Notes under the pieces: model-generated
Told to the model about the DNA's origin: nothing
The model's database searches: none
The model's input: the letters and a program-made list of their open reading frames with translations, nothing else
Shown: one piece after another, positions 1 to 7,489 of the stretch
How the letters are laid out: each line of letters begins with the position of its first letter
Numbering within the stretch: the stretch's first letter is position 1
Source of the DNA: Bulleidia sp.
Lineage (GTDB): Bacteria > Bacillota_I > Bacilli_A > Erysipelotrichales > Erysipelotrichaceae
Assembly (NCBI GenBank): GCA_016293365.1
Contig: JAEDEK010000055.1
Coordinates: 1 to 12,184, forward strand
Direction: 5' to 3'
DNA length: 12,184 nt
Translations under genes and position numbers: made by a program

Positions 1-41
1 TCAGTACACCGGTAAACAACAGTGCCAATTCCTCCCACAGA

Positions 42-110
42 TCAATCAGTAGGATCCCTTGGCACAACCTTCATTGGATATATTGATTTATCATTTTCCC
101 TTATTGACAT
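42..110 (-). CDS. Possible 22-residue ORF, perhaps the start of a frameshifted gene
   Basis: ATG 110 follows GGAAGGAG at good spacing and encodes 22 residues beginning MSIRENDKSIYP, ending at TGA (42-44). In the +1 frame immediately at the stop the sequence reads DLWEELALLFTGVL and stays open to the window edge, which looks more protein-like than the zero frame after the stop. It may be a gene continuing beyond the window with a frameshift, or a decayed gene. The ribosome site lies in the loop of a 9-bp inverted repeat (CCCTTATTG/CAATAAGGG, 98-106 with 142-150). Confidence 0.25.
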   Translation of the reverse strand: MSIRENDKSIYPMKVVPRDPTD

Positions 111-137
111 AAAATCTCCTTCCTTCTGGATCATTGT

Positions 138-173
138 CTACACAATAAGGGTCAATACAATACAGCGTTTCAT
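138..173 (-). CDS. Possible 11-residue leader-like ORF downstream of nifJ
   Basis: Minus-strand ATG at 173, preceded by AAGGAG eight bases upstream, encodes MKRCIVLTLIV and stops at TAG (138). The product looks like a truncated hydrophobic N-terminus. It is in frame with the next small ORF (ATG 110). It could be a leader peptide, the start of a broken gene, or chance. No product is recognisable. Confidence 0.2.
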   Translation of the reverse strand: MKRCIVLTLIV

Positions 174-203
174 AGATATCTCCTTATGTCTTTATTCTAC
201 ATG

Positions 204-237
204 AAGAAAAGACAAAAGACACGGGGTTAACCGTGCC
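204..237 (-). terminator. Intrinsic terminator after nifJ
   Basis: Seven-base stem GGCACGG/CCGTGTC (231-237 with 218-224, one G-U pair) with a 6-base loop, then TTTTGTCTTTTC on the minus strand, beginning 20 bases after the nifJ stop. The tract is interrupted but U-rich. Confidence 0.8.
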
Positions 238-257
238 TTTGGTAGAATCAGAGAATA

Positions 258-3200
258 TTACTTTTCTTCCTGGAGCTTCAGCTTTGTGACAAGCTTGTTG
301 TAACGAGTCTGTGCATCCTTTAATGTCTTAGCGAACATTTCATCAGCAACTTCCTGACCCTTGAGTCTTGGGAGGTTGAAGTAACGTGCTTCTGTCATCA
401 GGTATGCATTGAACTTTGTCCAGTCTGGTTCCTTGGAGTCGATTGTCAGTGGCTTTTCCTTACGTGGGTCGAAACGATACAGAACTGTGTAACCACATGC
501 AACTGCGTCCTTCTGACGTGTTGGAGCTGTGATCAGACCGCCCTTGATACCGTGTTCAGCACATGGGGAGTAAGCGATGACGATGGATGGACCATTGTAG
601 GATTCAGCTTCCTTCAGAGCCTTGATTGTCTGCATCTGGTTAGCACCCATAGAAACGGATGCAACGTAAGCTGTGCCATATTCCATGAAGATCTGGCCGA
701 TATCCTTCTTGGCTGTTACCTTACCACCAGCAGCGAACTTGGCAATAGCGGAAGCCTGTGTGGACTTGGAAGCCTGACCACCAGTGTTGGAATATGTTTC
801 TGTATCGAGAACGAGTACGTTGACATTCAGGTTGTTAGCCATGACATGGTCAAGTCCGCCGTAACCGATATCGTAAGCCCAGCCGTCACCACCGACGATC
901 CATACGGACTTACCAACGAGGTCTCTTTCCATTTCGAGTAATGGCTTGACTGCTTCAACAGAAGATGCCTTCAGACCGGCAACCAGCTGATCCTTGACAG
1001 CTCTCTGAGCGTCTCTGTCATCACCTGCAGCGATATATGCTTCGAAAGATGCCTTCAGTTCTGGTTCTACAGCATCCATGTTTTCTTCCATGATTCTGTA
1101 GATACGTGCAGCCTTAGCTGTCTGAGCAACAGCCATACCAAAGCCGTATTCAGCGTTATCTTCGAACAGAGAGTTAGCCCATGCAATACCTTCGCCCTGA
1201 TCATTTGTAGCAAATGGGTTGGATGGTGTAGCGGAGCAGTAGATCATGGAGCAGCCTGTAGCATTGGCTACGAGCATATCACGACCGAACAGCTGGGAAA
1301 CAAGTCTGTAGTATGGAGCTTCACCACATCCTGGACAGCATCCAGATACTTCGAAGTAAGGTCTTTCCAGAGATACACCAGCAACAGTATTTGGATTACC
1401 ATACTGTGGCTTTTCAGGTGTGTTCTTGTACAGATAGTCAGCAACAGGCTGCTGCTTCATCTGTGTAGCGATTGGCTTTGCTGTAAGAGCTCTTGGGTTT
1501 TCCTTTGTGCCATCGCCTACTGGACATACTGTCATACATACACCACAGCCTACGCAGTTTTCAGTAGCAAGCTGAATTCTGAACTTCAGACCTTCGGCCT
1601 TTGCCTTGCCATAGAGTGGAGATGGTTCCTTGTATGTCAGTTCGAAACCGTTTTCCTTAGCAATTTCAGAAGCCTTTGCACATTCTTCTTCTGTCATCAG
1701 GAATGGACGGATTGTAGCATGTGGACATGCGAATGCACACTGACCACACTGGATGCACTTTTCAGCATTCCATTCAGGAACATATGCTGCGATATTTCTC
1801 TTTTCGCGGAAAGAGATGTTTTCAGGCATGGAACCATCGATGACGATTTCGTTTGTGAAATCGGAAACCTTCATGTCATAGCCTTCCAGAGCATTGATTC
1901 TCTGAACGTTGTTGTCATAGTGAGCATCACCTGTCAGTTCAAACAGCTGTGCCTTTGTTGGCAGTTCAGCCCATTCAGGCTTGACTTCAACCTTAACCAG
2001 ACCTTCAGAACCCTTGTTGATGGCAGCGATGTTGTTGTTGACAACGTCTTCACCCTTACGTGCATATGTGGAACGTGCGGATGCTTCCATTAATGCCAGG
2101 GACTTGGAGTATGGCATGATCTGTTCATTCAGTTTGAAGAATGCAGACTGCAGAATTGTATTTGTGTGGGAACCCATGTGAGTTTCACGAGCAATTGCAT
2201 TGGCATTGATGATATAGAAGTTAGCCTTCTTGTCAGCTAAAGCCTTCAGCATTCTGTTAGGAAGTCTGTTTTCGATTTCTTCTGCTGGAATTACAGTATT
2301 CAGCAGGAATGTTCCGCCTTCCTTCAGGTCACGTACCATATCAAACTTGAAGGCATAGGATTCCTGAGAGCAGGAAATGAAGTCTGCCTTGTTGATATAG
2401 TATGGGGAATGAATCGGTGTAGGACCGAATCTCAGATGGGAACGTGTAACGCCACCAGCCTTCTTGGAGTCATATGCGAAATATGCCTGAGAGTACAGAT
2501 CTGTGTTGTTACCGATGATCTTAACTGTGGACTTGTTGGCACCTACTGTACCATCGGAGCCTAAGCCATAGAACAGACAGGATGTGTAGTCTGCATCAAC
2601 ATGAATATCAATCGGAGAAATGGACAGATTTGTAACGTCATCTTCGATACCGATTGTGAATTCTTCCTTAGGTGCATCCTTCTTGAGTTCTTCAAATACA
2701 GCATTGATGTGGCTTGGGTTTGTATCCTTGGAGGACAGACCATAACGGCCACCGATGAATGTGATGTCCTTGTGATTTCTTAATGCATAGCATACATCAA
2801 GGAACAGTGGTTCTCTTGTACCGACTTCCTTTGCACGGTCAAGAACAGCAATCTTCTTGACTGTTGCAGGGAGTACAGCTTCCAGATACTTCTGGGAGAA
2901 TGGACGATACAGATAAACCTTGATCAGACCAACCTTTTCACCTCTTGCAACAAGAGTATTGATTGTTTCTGTGATTGTATCTGTAACAGAACCCATAGCT
3001 ACGATAACTCTTTCAGCATCAGGAGCACCAATATATGTAAATGGAGCGTAGTTACGTCCTGTATGTTCAGAGATCTTCTTCATGTACTTTTCAACGATTT
3101 CCGGAACAGCTTCGAAATGCTTGTTCTGTGCTTCTTCAGCCTGGAAGAAGATATCATCGTTCTGGTTGTCACCACGTACAACAGGGTTTGTATGAGGGTT

Positions 3201-3836
3201 CAGTGCATGTGCACGGAATGCTTCAAGCTTATCAGCTGGAATAAGGCTTCTAAGGAAGTCGTAGTCCATGACTTCAATCTTGTCATATTCGTGAGATGTA
3301 CGGAAACCATCAAAGAAATGCATAACCGGAACGGAACCGTCGATTGCAACAAGGTGAGCAACACCTGCAAGATCCATACAGTCCTGAACGGAATGAGAGC
3401 ACATCATGACAATACCAGTCTGACGGCATGCATAAACGTCACTGTGATCACCGAAGATTGACAGTGTGTGTGTAGCCAGGGAACGAGCAGCTACGTGGAT
3501 AACACCAGGTAACAGTTCACCCTTCAGCTTGTAGATATTTGGGATCATTAATAACAGACCCTGGGAAGCTGTAAATGTTGTTGCTAAAGAACCGCCCTGT
3601 AATGCACCGTGAATTGCACCAGCAGCACCACCTTCAGCCTGCATTTCAACTACCTTAACCTTATCACCGAATACATTCTTACGTCCGGCTGTAGCCCAGT
3701 CGTCAACGTGTTCTGCCATCGGTGAGGATGGTGTAATCGGATAAATACCAGCTACTTCTGTAAACGCATAGGCAGCATGCGCTGTAGCGGTATTACCATC
3801 CATGGCTTCGAAAACCTTTTTGTTTTCAGTACTCAT
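258..3836 (-). CDS. nifJ: Pyruvate:ferredoxin (flavodoxin) oxidoreductase
   Basis: Oxidatively decarboxylates pyruvate to acetyl-CoA and CO2 while reducing ferredoxin, a central step in anaerobic fermentation, in the cytosol. The 1192-residue single-chain length and domain order match the homodimeric enzyme. The N-terminal pyrimidine-binding domain has YPITPSSPMAE (32-42), followed by the CoA-associated and gamma domains. A two-[4Fe-4S] ferredoxin domain has Cys694/697/700/704 and Cys761/764/767/771. The thiamine diphosphate domain contains the CxxC of the proximal cluster (Cys834/837 in CCPGC) and the GDG...N cofactor motif (Asp984 in GDGWAYD, Asn1017 in YSNTGGQ). All cluster ligands I looked for are present. 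The start is fixed by AGGAGG six bases before ATG 3836. It has its own promoter and terminator, so it is probably monocistronic. Strong expression is expected from these signals. Confidence 0.98.
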   Translation of the reverse strand: MSTENKKVFEAMDGNTATAHAAYAFTEVAGIYPITPSSPMAEHVDDWATAGRKNVFGDKVKVVEMQAEGGAAGAIHGALQGGSLATTFTASQGLLLMIPNIYKLKGELLPGVIHVAARSLATHTLSIFGDHSDVYACRQTGIVMMCSHSVQDCMDLAGVAHLVAIDGSVPVMHFFDGFRTSHEYDKIEVMDYDFLRSLIPADKLEAFRAHALNPHTNPVVRGDNQNDDIFFQAEEAQNKHFEAVPEIVEKYMKKISEHTGRNYAPFTYIGAPDAERVIVAMGSVTDTITETINTLVARGEKVGLIKVYLYRPFSQKYLEAVLPATVKKIAVLDRAKEVGTREPLFLDVCYALRNHKDITFIGGRYGLSSKDTNPSHINAVFEELKKDAPKEEFTIGIEDDVTNLSISPIDIHVDADYTSCLFYGLGSDGTVGANKSTVKIIGNNTDLYSQAYFAYDSKKAGGVTRSHLRFGPTPIHSPYYINKADFISCSQESYAFKFDMVRDLKEGGTFLLNTVIPAEEIENRLPNRMLKALADKKANFYIINANAIARETHMGSHTNTILQSAFFKLNEQIMPYSKSLALMEASARSTYARKGEDVVNNNIAAINKGSEGLVKVEVKPEWAELPTKAQLFELTGDAHYDNNVQRINALEGYDMKVSDFTNEIVIDGSMPENISFREKRNIAAYVPEWNAEKCIQCGQCAFACPHATIRPFLMTEEECAKASEIAKENGFELTYKEPSPLYGKAKAEGLKFRIQLATENCVGCGVCMTVCPVGDGTKENPRALTAKPIATQMKQQPVADYLYKNTPEKPQYGNPNTVAGVSLERPYFEVSGCCPGCGEAPYYRLVSQLFGRDMLVANATGCSMIYCSATPSNPFATNDQGEGIAWANSLFEDNAEYGFGMAVAQTAKAARIYRIMEENMDAVEPELKASFEAYIAAGDDRDAQRAVKDQLVAGLKASSVEAVKPLLEMERDLVGKSVWIVGGDGWAYDIGYGGLDHVMANNLNVNVLVLDTETYSNTGGQASKSTQASAIAKFAAGGKVTAKKDIGQIFMEYGTAYVASVSMGANQMQTIKALKEAESYNGPSIVIAYSPCAEHGIKGGLITAPTRQKDAVACGYTVLYRFDPRKEKPLTIDSKEPDWTKFNAYLMTEARYFNLPRLKGQEVADEMFAKTLKDAQTRYNKLVTKLKLQEEK

Positions 3837-3861
3837 AATATCCTCCTAATTTGCCTTCATA

Positions 3862-3891
3862 ATTATACCTCGAAATCAGAATGTTTGTTAA
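3862..3891 (-). promoter_or_regulatory. nifJ promoter
   Basis: On the minus strand, -35 TTAACA (3886-3891, five of six consensus bases), 18-base spacer, and a perfect -10 TATAAT (3862-3867), followed about 25 bases later by the nifJ ATG. The short leader leaves no space for a riboswitch. The palindrome GTGTCAGACAC (3933-3943), about 42 bases upstream of the -35, could be an operator but matches no site I can name. Confidence 0.8.
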
Positions 3892-4007
3892 TGTTTTTGC
3901 AAAGGGTTTCAAAAATACAGAACAAATCAGCAGTGTCAGACACATTTCGACCTGTTTGCACATACAATCATTCTACAATGCAGCCACTGATAAAGACTGT
4001 GGATTCA

Positions 4008-4124
4008 TCATCTGCAGGTTTTTTTATAGATCGGCATGTACTTATACCATCTGGCATCATACTGCATCAATCTGATTAGCAGCGGATCATCGTAACAGTG
4101 CTGTACTTCAAGTCTGGAAAGCAT
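4008..4124 (-). CDS. Possible 38-residue small ORF, or remnant of a decayed gene
   Basis: Minus-strand frame from ATG 4124 to a double TGA, beginning MLSRLEVQHCYDDPLLIRLM and rich in Trp, Tyr and Arg; the composition looks protein-like. The frame is open for nine codons before the Met (GPFWKNGQQ) back to a TAA. Farther upstream in the same frame, ATG 4229 opens 17 codons ending in TGA at 4176. No good ribosome site precedes ATG 4124. This suggests either chance or a short gene broken by two stops. I do not recognise it. Confidence 0.2.
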   Translation of the reverse strand: MLSRLEVQHCYDDPLLIRLMQYDARWYKYMPIYKKTCR

Positions 4125-4324
4125 CTGCTGTCCGTTTTTCCAAAATGGCCCTTACTGAACAGATCTCTTGTTTTTTCAGTTTTCGTCAATCACTTTTTTT
4201 AAAACAGAGTTTTCTGTGCACACTTTCATGATAATCAATGTGTTTCCGTATGTCTTTTGCCCTTTTTGTCACAAAAAACGATTCATATCGGCCCTGAAGG
4301 ACCGAGTTCCCTCGCTATTTTCAC

Positions 4325-4353
4325 AAAAAAGCACCTGAGTATTTCTCAGATGC
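4325..4353 (-). terminator. Intrinsic terminator of the transporter/carboxypeptidase operon
   Basis: A 9-bp stem (GCATCTGAG pairing CTCAGGTGC with one U-G pair; 4331-4339 with 4345-4353), a 5-base loop, and a run of T on the minus strand, 15 bases after the carboxypeptidase stop. This defines the 3' end of the T-box operon. Confidence 0.9.
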
Positions 4354-4368
4354 TCTGTTGTGATCCGA

Positions 4369-6045
4369 TTATAAAGTAATCGACTCACTGCAGGTACCGG
4401 ATTTGGCATGTGAAGCGGTAACCTGCACGACTGTTCCTTCTTCTGCTTTGACAATCCAGCTCAACTTCTTTCTGGCAGGCGCGTTTGCCATCGTCGTCAG
4501 ATTGCCGTAAATGGAACCTGTAATGGTTCTGGACCAGCCGGATAACATGCCTGCATCTTCCGTCTGCTTACCTGAGACAAGGTCAGCTCCAGTTATGGAA
4601 ACCGTTACACCTTCTGCAACGTTGAGGGAAATGGCCTCCTCGCTCAGGTAAGTCGGAAGATACCCGAGATTACCGACAACTGCAGTAATCCTGTATATTC
4701 CATCTGACACTTTTTCTTTTGCGAGGGTATCAATTGTCAGATGAGGCATGGACTTTGCAAAGCGGATATTGAATTTTGTATCATGTTCCACTTCTGTTAA
4801 CAGCATGTTTTCAGGCGGATTCTGAATGGTGTATTTTGTATTGAAACCACCAATTTCAACTTTACCGAAAACAGGATGTTCAATTGCTTTCCAGCTTTCA
4901 AAATACTGTGGAGCATTCTGTTTTACCCACTTCATAATACCGTTGAAACGGGCAAGTTCCTGCTGTGGTGTTTCTGTTTCCTGCCCCCAGGTACGCGGGA
5001 AACCGGCTTTGGAAGCAACATCCCAGAATTCCATCGTATAGGCAGGTACACCCTGCGACTGATAGAACCAGTCATCCAGTGCACCGGAATCCCAGTGTTC
5101 CTGATCACGCATGAAGGAATCAAAGATATTCATCGGCTGATAACCGAGTTCTTCCACTCCCATCTGTGCAATGGCCTTGAATGCGGCAATATCAGCGGAT
5201 GGTGCAGTTCTGGACGGTTTTGTTCCCGGGGGATATAGCAGCAGTCCACCGGATGTATGACCGATGGCAGCACCGCCGATATTCGGATGTGTCAGTGCAA
5301 AATCAACAACCGCTTTTGTTTCCACATTGCTTAATGGATATTTACCAGCTCCTGGCTGACGGGAATCCGGGAACCATCCAAGTGGGAAGTTTCTGTTGAA
5401 GTCAAGTCCCCAGGATGCTTTCTTCTGCTTGAGATTCTCATCTCCATCAAATGGTTCCAGAATACCTTCTGGATAAATATCATAGAAATCCCCTGTAACA
5501 TCGGATGGATCTCTTGGAATCATCAGATCAGTATCCTTTTCATCTTTTTTCCATGCTCCATATGGAGTTGGAATACGCATCATGCGGATCACACCATCTC
5601 CATCCAGATCTTCCGGTTTGATACCGCCTTCTTTCGGCAGATAGTCGCGGTTGGCACTTCTGAGGTTATATGGTGTTGTCAGATAAGTCTCTGCTCCATC
5701 AGGAGTAACACGTGGAATGACATAGATTGTCATATGATCAAGAAGATCTGTACATTCACTGTTTTCTCCATAGTTTGTTACAAGCCAGTCAATGGTATGC
5801 ATGGCACACATGGAAGCAGTTACTTCCCCTGCATGAATGTTGCCATCCAGATACCAGCCCGGTTTGGATAGTGCATCTCCTGTATTTTTGTTTGTCAGAG
5901 TTACAGCATACTGGTTTCTTCCTTCTTCCGTAACGCAGTTGACTTCAAGACTGACAAGCTGTGGATACTTTTCTGCAAAGTATTCCAGATCAGCTTTCAG
6001 TTCATCATATTTATAGTAGTGATCATACTTGAATGTTGTCTTCAT
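4369..6045 (-). CDS. M14-family zinc carboxypeptidase, probably cytosolic
   Basis: Zinc metallocarboxypeptidases of family M14 remove C-terminal residues from peptides or related amides. The 558-residue protein shows the zinc ligands His71 and Glu74 (GNIHAGE) and His263 (IGHTSGG), the substrate-carboxylate Asn-Arg pair at 217-218 (DFNRNFP), and the catalytic Glu339 (YTMEFW). All key residues are present, so it looks active. A DLDGDGVIR segment (147-155) resembles a calcium-type loop seen in related homologues. Residues about 395-558 form a second, beta-rich domain. There is no signal peptide or lipobox, so it probably acts in the cytosol. It follows the ABC ATPase by 15 bases (AAGGA before the ATG) and is closed by a terminator, placing it in the T-box operon. 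Cleavage preference, including any for C-terminal Arg/Lys, is not readable from the sequence. Confidence 0.9.
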   Translation of the reverse strand: MKTTFKYDHYYKYDELKADLEYFAEKYPQLVSLEVNCVTEEGRNQYAVTLTNKNTGDALSKPGWYLDGNIHAGEVTASMCAMHTIDWLVTNYGENSECTDLLDHMTIYVIPRVTPDGAETYLTTPYNLRSANRDYLPKEGGIKPEDLDGDGVIRMMRIPTPYGAWKKDEKDTDLMIPRDPSDVTGDFYDIYPEGILEPFDGDENLKQKKASWGLDFNRNFPLGWFPDSRQPGAGKYPLSNVETKAVVDFALTHPNIGGAAIGHTSGGLLLYPPGTKPSRTAPSADIAAFKAIAQMGVEELGYQPMNIFDSFMRDQEHWDSGALDDWFYQSQGVPAYTMEFWDVASKAGFPRTWGQETETPQQELARFNGIMKWVKQNAPQYFESWKAIEHPVFGKVEIGGFNTKYTIQNPPENMLLTEVEHDTKFNIRFAKSMPHLTIDTLAKEKVSDGIYRITAVVGNLGYLPTYLSEEAISLNVAEGVTVSITGADLVSGKQTEDAGMLSGWSRTITGSIYGNLTTMANAPARKKLSWIVKAEEGTVVQVTASHAKSGTCSESITL

Positions 6046-6060
6046 ATTTTCAGTCCTTAC

Positions 6061-6804
6061 TTATAAAACCTGAGACAGGAATTCCTTGGTTCTTGGATTC
6101 TTAGGATGATCAAAGACTTCCTCCGGCGTTCCTTCTTCCGCTACAATTCCGTCATCTATGAACAGAACACGGTCCGATACTTCTTTTGCGAATCCCATTT
6201 CATGTGTGACAATGACACAGGTCATACCGCTTTCTGCAAGTCCTTTGATGACGTTTAATACACCTTTGACCATTTCCGGATCCAGCGCAGAAGTCGGTTC
6301 ATCAAACAACATGACATCCGGATGCATTGCCATGGCTCTGACGATGGCAAGTCTTTGTTTCTGTCCACCGGACAGCTTTCTTGGATATTCATGTGCCTTA
6401 TCTTCCAGACCAACCTGCTTCAGCAGTTCCATCGCCTCTTTTTCAGCCTGTTCCTTTGGAATCTTCTTTTCCAGGATCGGCGTGATGGTGATGTTTTCCA
6501 GAGCTGTCAGATGTGGAAATACATTGAACAGCTGGAAGACCATACCGATCTTCTGTCTGTGAAGATTCAGATTGGTGCTTTTGGCATCCAGAGCATTGCC
6601 TTCAAAATAGACAGTTCCGGAAGTCGGTTCCTCCAGCAGATTCAGACATCTCAGGAATGTTGATTTTCCACCGCCGGAAGGACCAATGATCGTTACAACT
6701 TCGCCACTGTAGATCTTTTCATTGATTCCCTTTAATACCTGCAGGCTGCCGAAGCTTTTATGCAGATCAACTGTTTCAATAATCGGTATATTCTTATCAG
6801 TCAC
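6061..6804 (-). CDS. Polar amino acid ABC transporter ATPase, GlnQ/HisP type
   Basis: The cytoplasmic ATP-hydrolysing subunit of the importer, 247 residues. Motifs are all intact: Walker A GPSGGGKST (41-49), Q-loop Gln91 in VFQLFNVFPHLT, ABC signature LSGGQKQR (144-151), Walker B VMLFDEP (164-170), D-loop SALD, and H-loop His201 in VTHEMGFA. The start codon is GTG at 6804, within the end of the permease gene, with AGAGGA nine bases upstream. No ATG alternative fits the overlap. It ends 15 bases before the carboxypeptidase gene, which is read from the same transcript. Family identity is certain; substrate is inferred only from the leader. Confidence 0.96.
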   Translation of the reverse strand: MTDKNIPIIETVDLHKSFGSLQVLKGINEKIYSGEVVTIIGPSGGGKSTFLRCLNLLEEPTSGTVYFEGNALDAKSTNLNLHRQKIGMVFQLFNVFPHLTALENITITPILEKKIPKEQAEKEAMELLKQVGLEDKAHEYPRKLSGGQKQRLAIVRAMAMHPDVMLFDEPTSALDPEMVKGVLNVIKGLAESGMTCVIVTHEMGFAKEVSDRVLFIDDGIVAEEGTPEEVFDHPKNPRTKEFLSQVL

Positions 6805-7462
6805 TTACACTCATCCTCTTTTCCAGTACTTTGACAAGCCATGACAGTGTCAGCGTCATGACAAGATAGATTGCTGCGATAATGAATAACGGCTGCCATA
6901 CAAGGTATTTATTTGCCAGCAGTGTTCTTGTGTACATCAGTTCATAGCACATGAAGGTTCCAGCCAGTGATGTTTCCTTGATCATCGCAATGTATTCATT
7001 GGCAAGAGCAGGAAGAATATTCTTGATTGCCTGCGGTAGAATGATGCGGATCATACAGTTTTTAGCGCTCATACCAAGAGATCTTGCTGCCTCTGTCTGC
7101 CCTTTATCCACCGCATTGATGCCGCCTCTGATGACTTCAGATACATACGCACTGGAGTTGAGTGTCAGCGCAAACAGTACATAGTAGATCTTATCGATGC
7201 TGTTGAGTGCCGGCAGCACCATCGGAATGAAGAAATAGGAGATATACATCTGTACCAGAAGTGGTGTCCCTCTTAAGACATTGACATAGACACCTGCAAA
7301 TCCGGACAGTAATCTGTTTTTACTTAAATGCAGAATGGAGATCAGTGTTCCGACAACTGTACCGCCAAGTACTGCAATTGCTGCAAACTTCAATGTACCG
7401 AGTGCGCCCTGCAGAAACACAGGCCAGTACTGTATGAATACTTCAAGAATACCCTTTCCCAT
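6797..7462 (-). CDS. Amino acid ABC transporter permease, HisM/GlnP type
   Basis: The membrane channel subunit of the importer. It is 221 residues, normal for this family, which usually works as a homodimer or heterodimer. Hydrophobic segments lie near residues 20-45, 55-85, 88-110, 145-170 and 188-212. The signature VLRGTPLLVQ (62-71) and the EAA loop that docks on the ATPase (AVDKGQTEAARSLGMSA, continuing to ILPQAIKNILP, about 117-151) are clear. Only one permease gene is present, so a homodimer is likely. The start is preceded by GGACGGAG. Its stop overlaps the ATPase start by eight bases, indicating translational coupling. Confidence 0.94.
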   Translation of the reverse strand: MGKGILEVFIQYWPVFLQGALGTLKFAAIAVLGGTVVGTLISILHLSKNRLLSGFAGVYVNVLRGTPLLVQMYISYFFIPMVLPALNSIDKIYYVLFALTLNSSAYVSEVIRGGINAVDKGQTEAARSLGMSAKNCMIRIILPQAIKNILPALANEYIAMIKETSLAGTFMCYELMYTRTLLANKYLVWQPLFIIAAIYLVMTLTLSWLVKVLEKRMSVSD

Positions 7463-7489
7463 AGAAACTCCGTCCTTTTTACTGATTGT

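Larger units (their letters stand above)
3837..4368. other. Intergenic region between carboxypeptidase and nifJ
   Basis: About 530 bases without a secure gene. It holds the operon terminator (4325-4353), a further small hairpin without an adjacent U-tract (4288-4305), a chain of minus-strand ORF fragments (4008-4229), an 11-base palindrome GTGTCAGACAC (3933-3943), and the nifJ promoter. Plus-strand frames here are short, lack ribosome sites and overlap nifJ. I see no tRNA or mobile element. Confidence 0.6.

Noticed and set aside
42..44. TGA read as tryptophan as in mollicutes
   Set aside because: The large genes here use TGG for Trp and at least the permease and yneF end in TGA, so the standard code applies.
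22..204. Plus-strand 60-codon frame at the left edge
   Set aside because: There is no ribosome site, and it ends inside the region just before the nifJ terminator. The minus strand shows better start signals.
3777..4079. Plus-strand 100-codon frame across the nifJ start
   Set aside because: It overlaps the nifJ start, ribosome site and promoter, has no ribosome site, and reads as low-quality protein.
4288..4305. Second tandem terminator after the carboxypeptidase
   Set aside because: There is a 7-bp stem with a UUCA loop, but the T-run begins about eight bases later rather than directly after it. The hairpin at 4325-4353 is sufficient.
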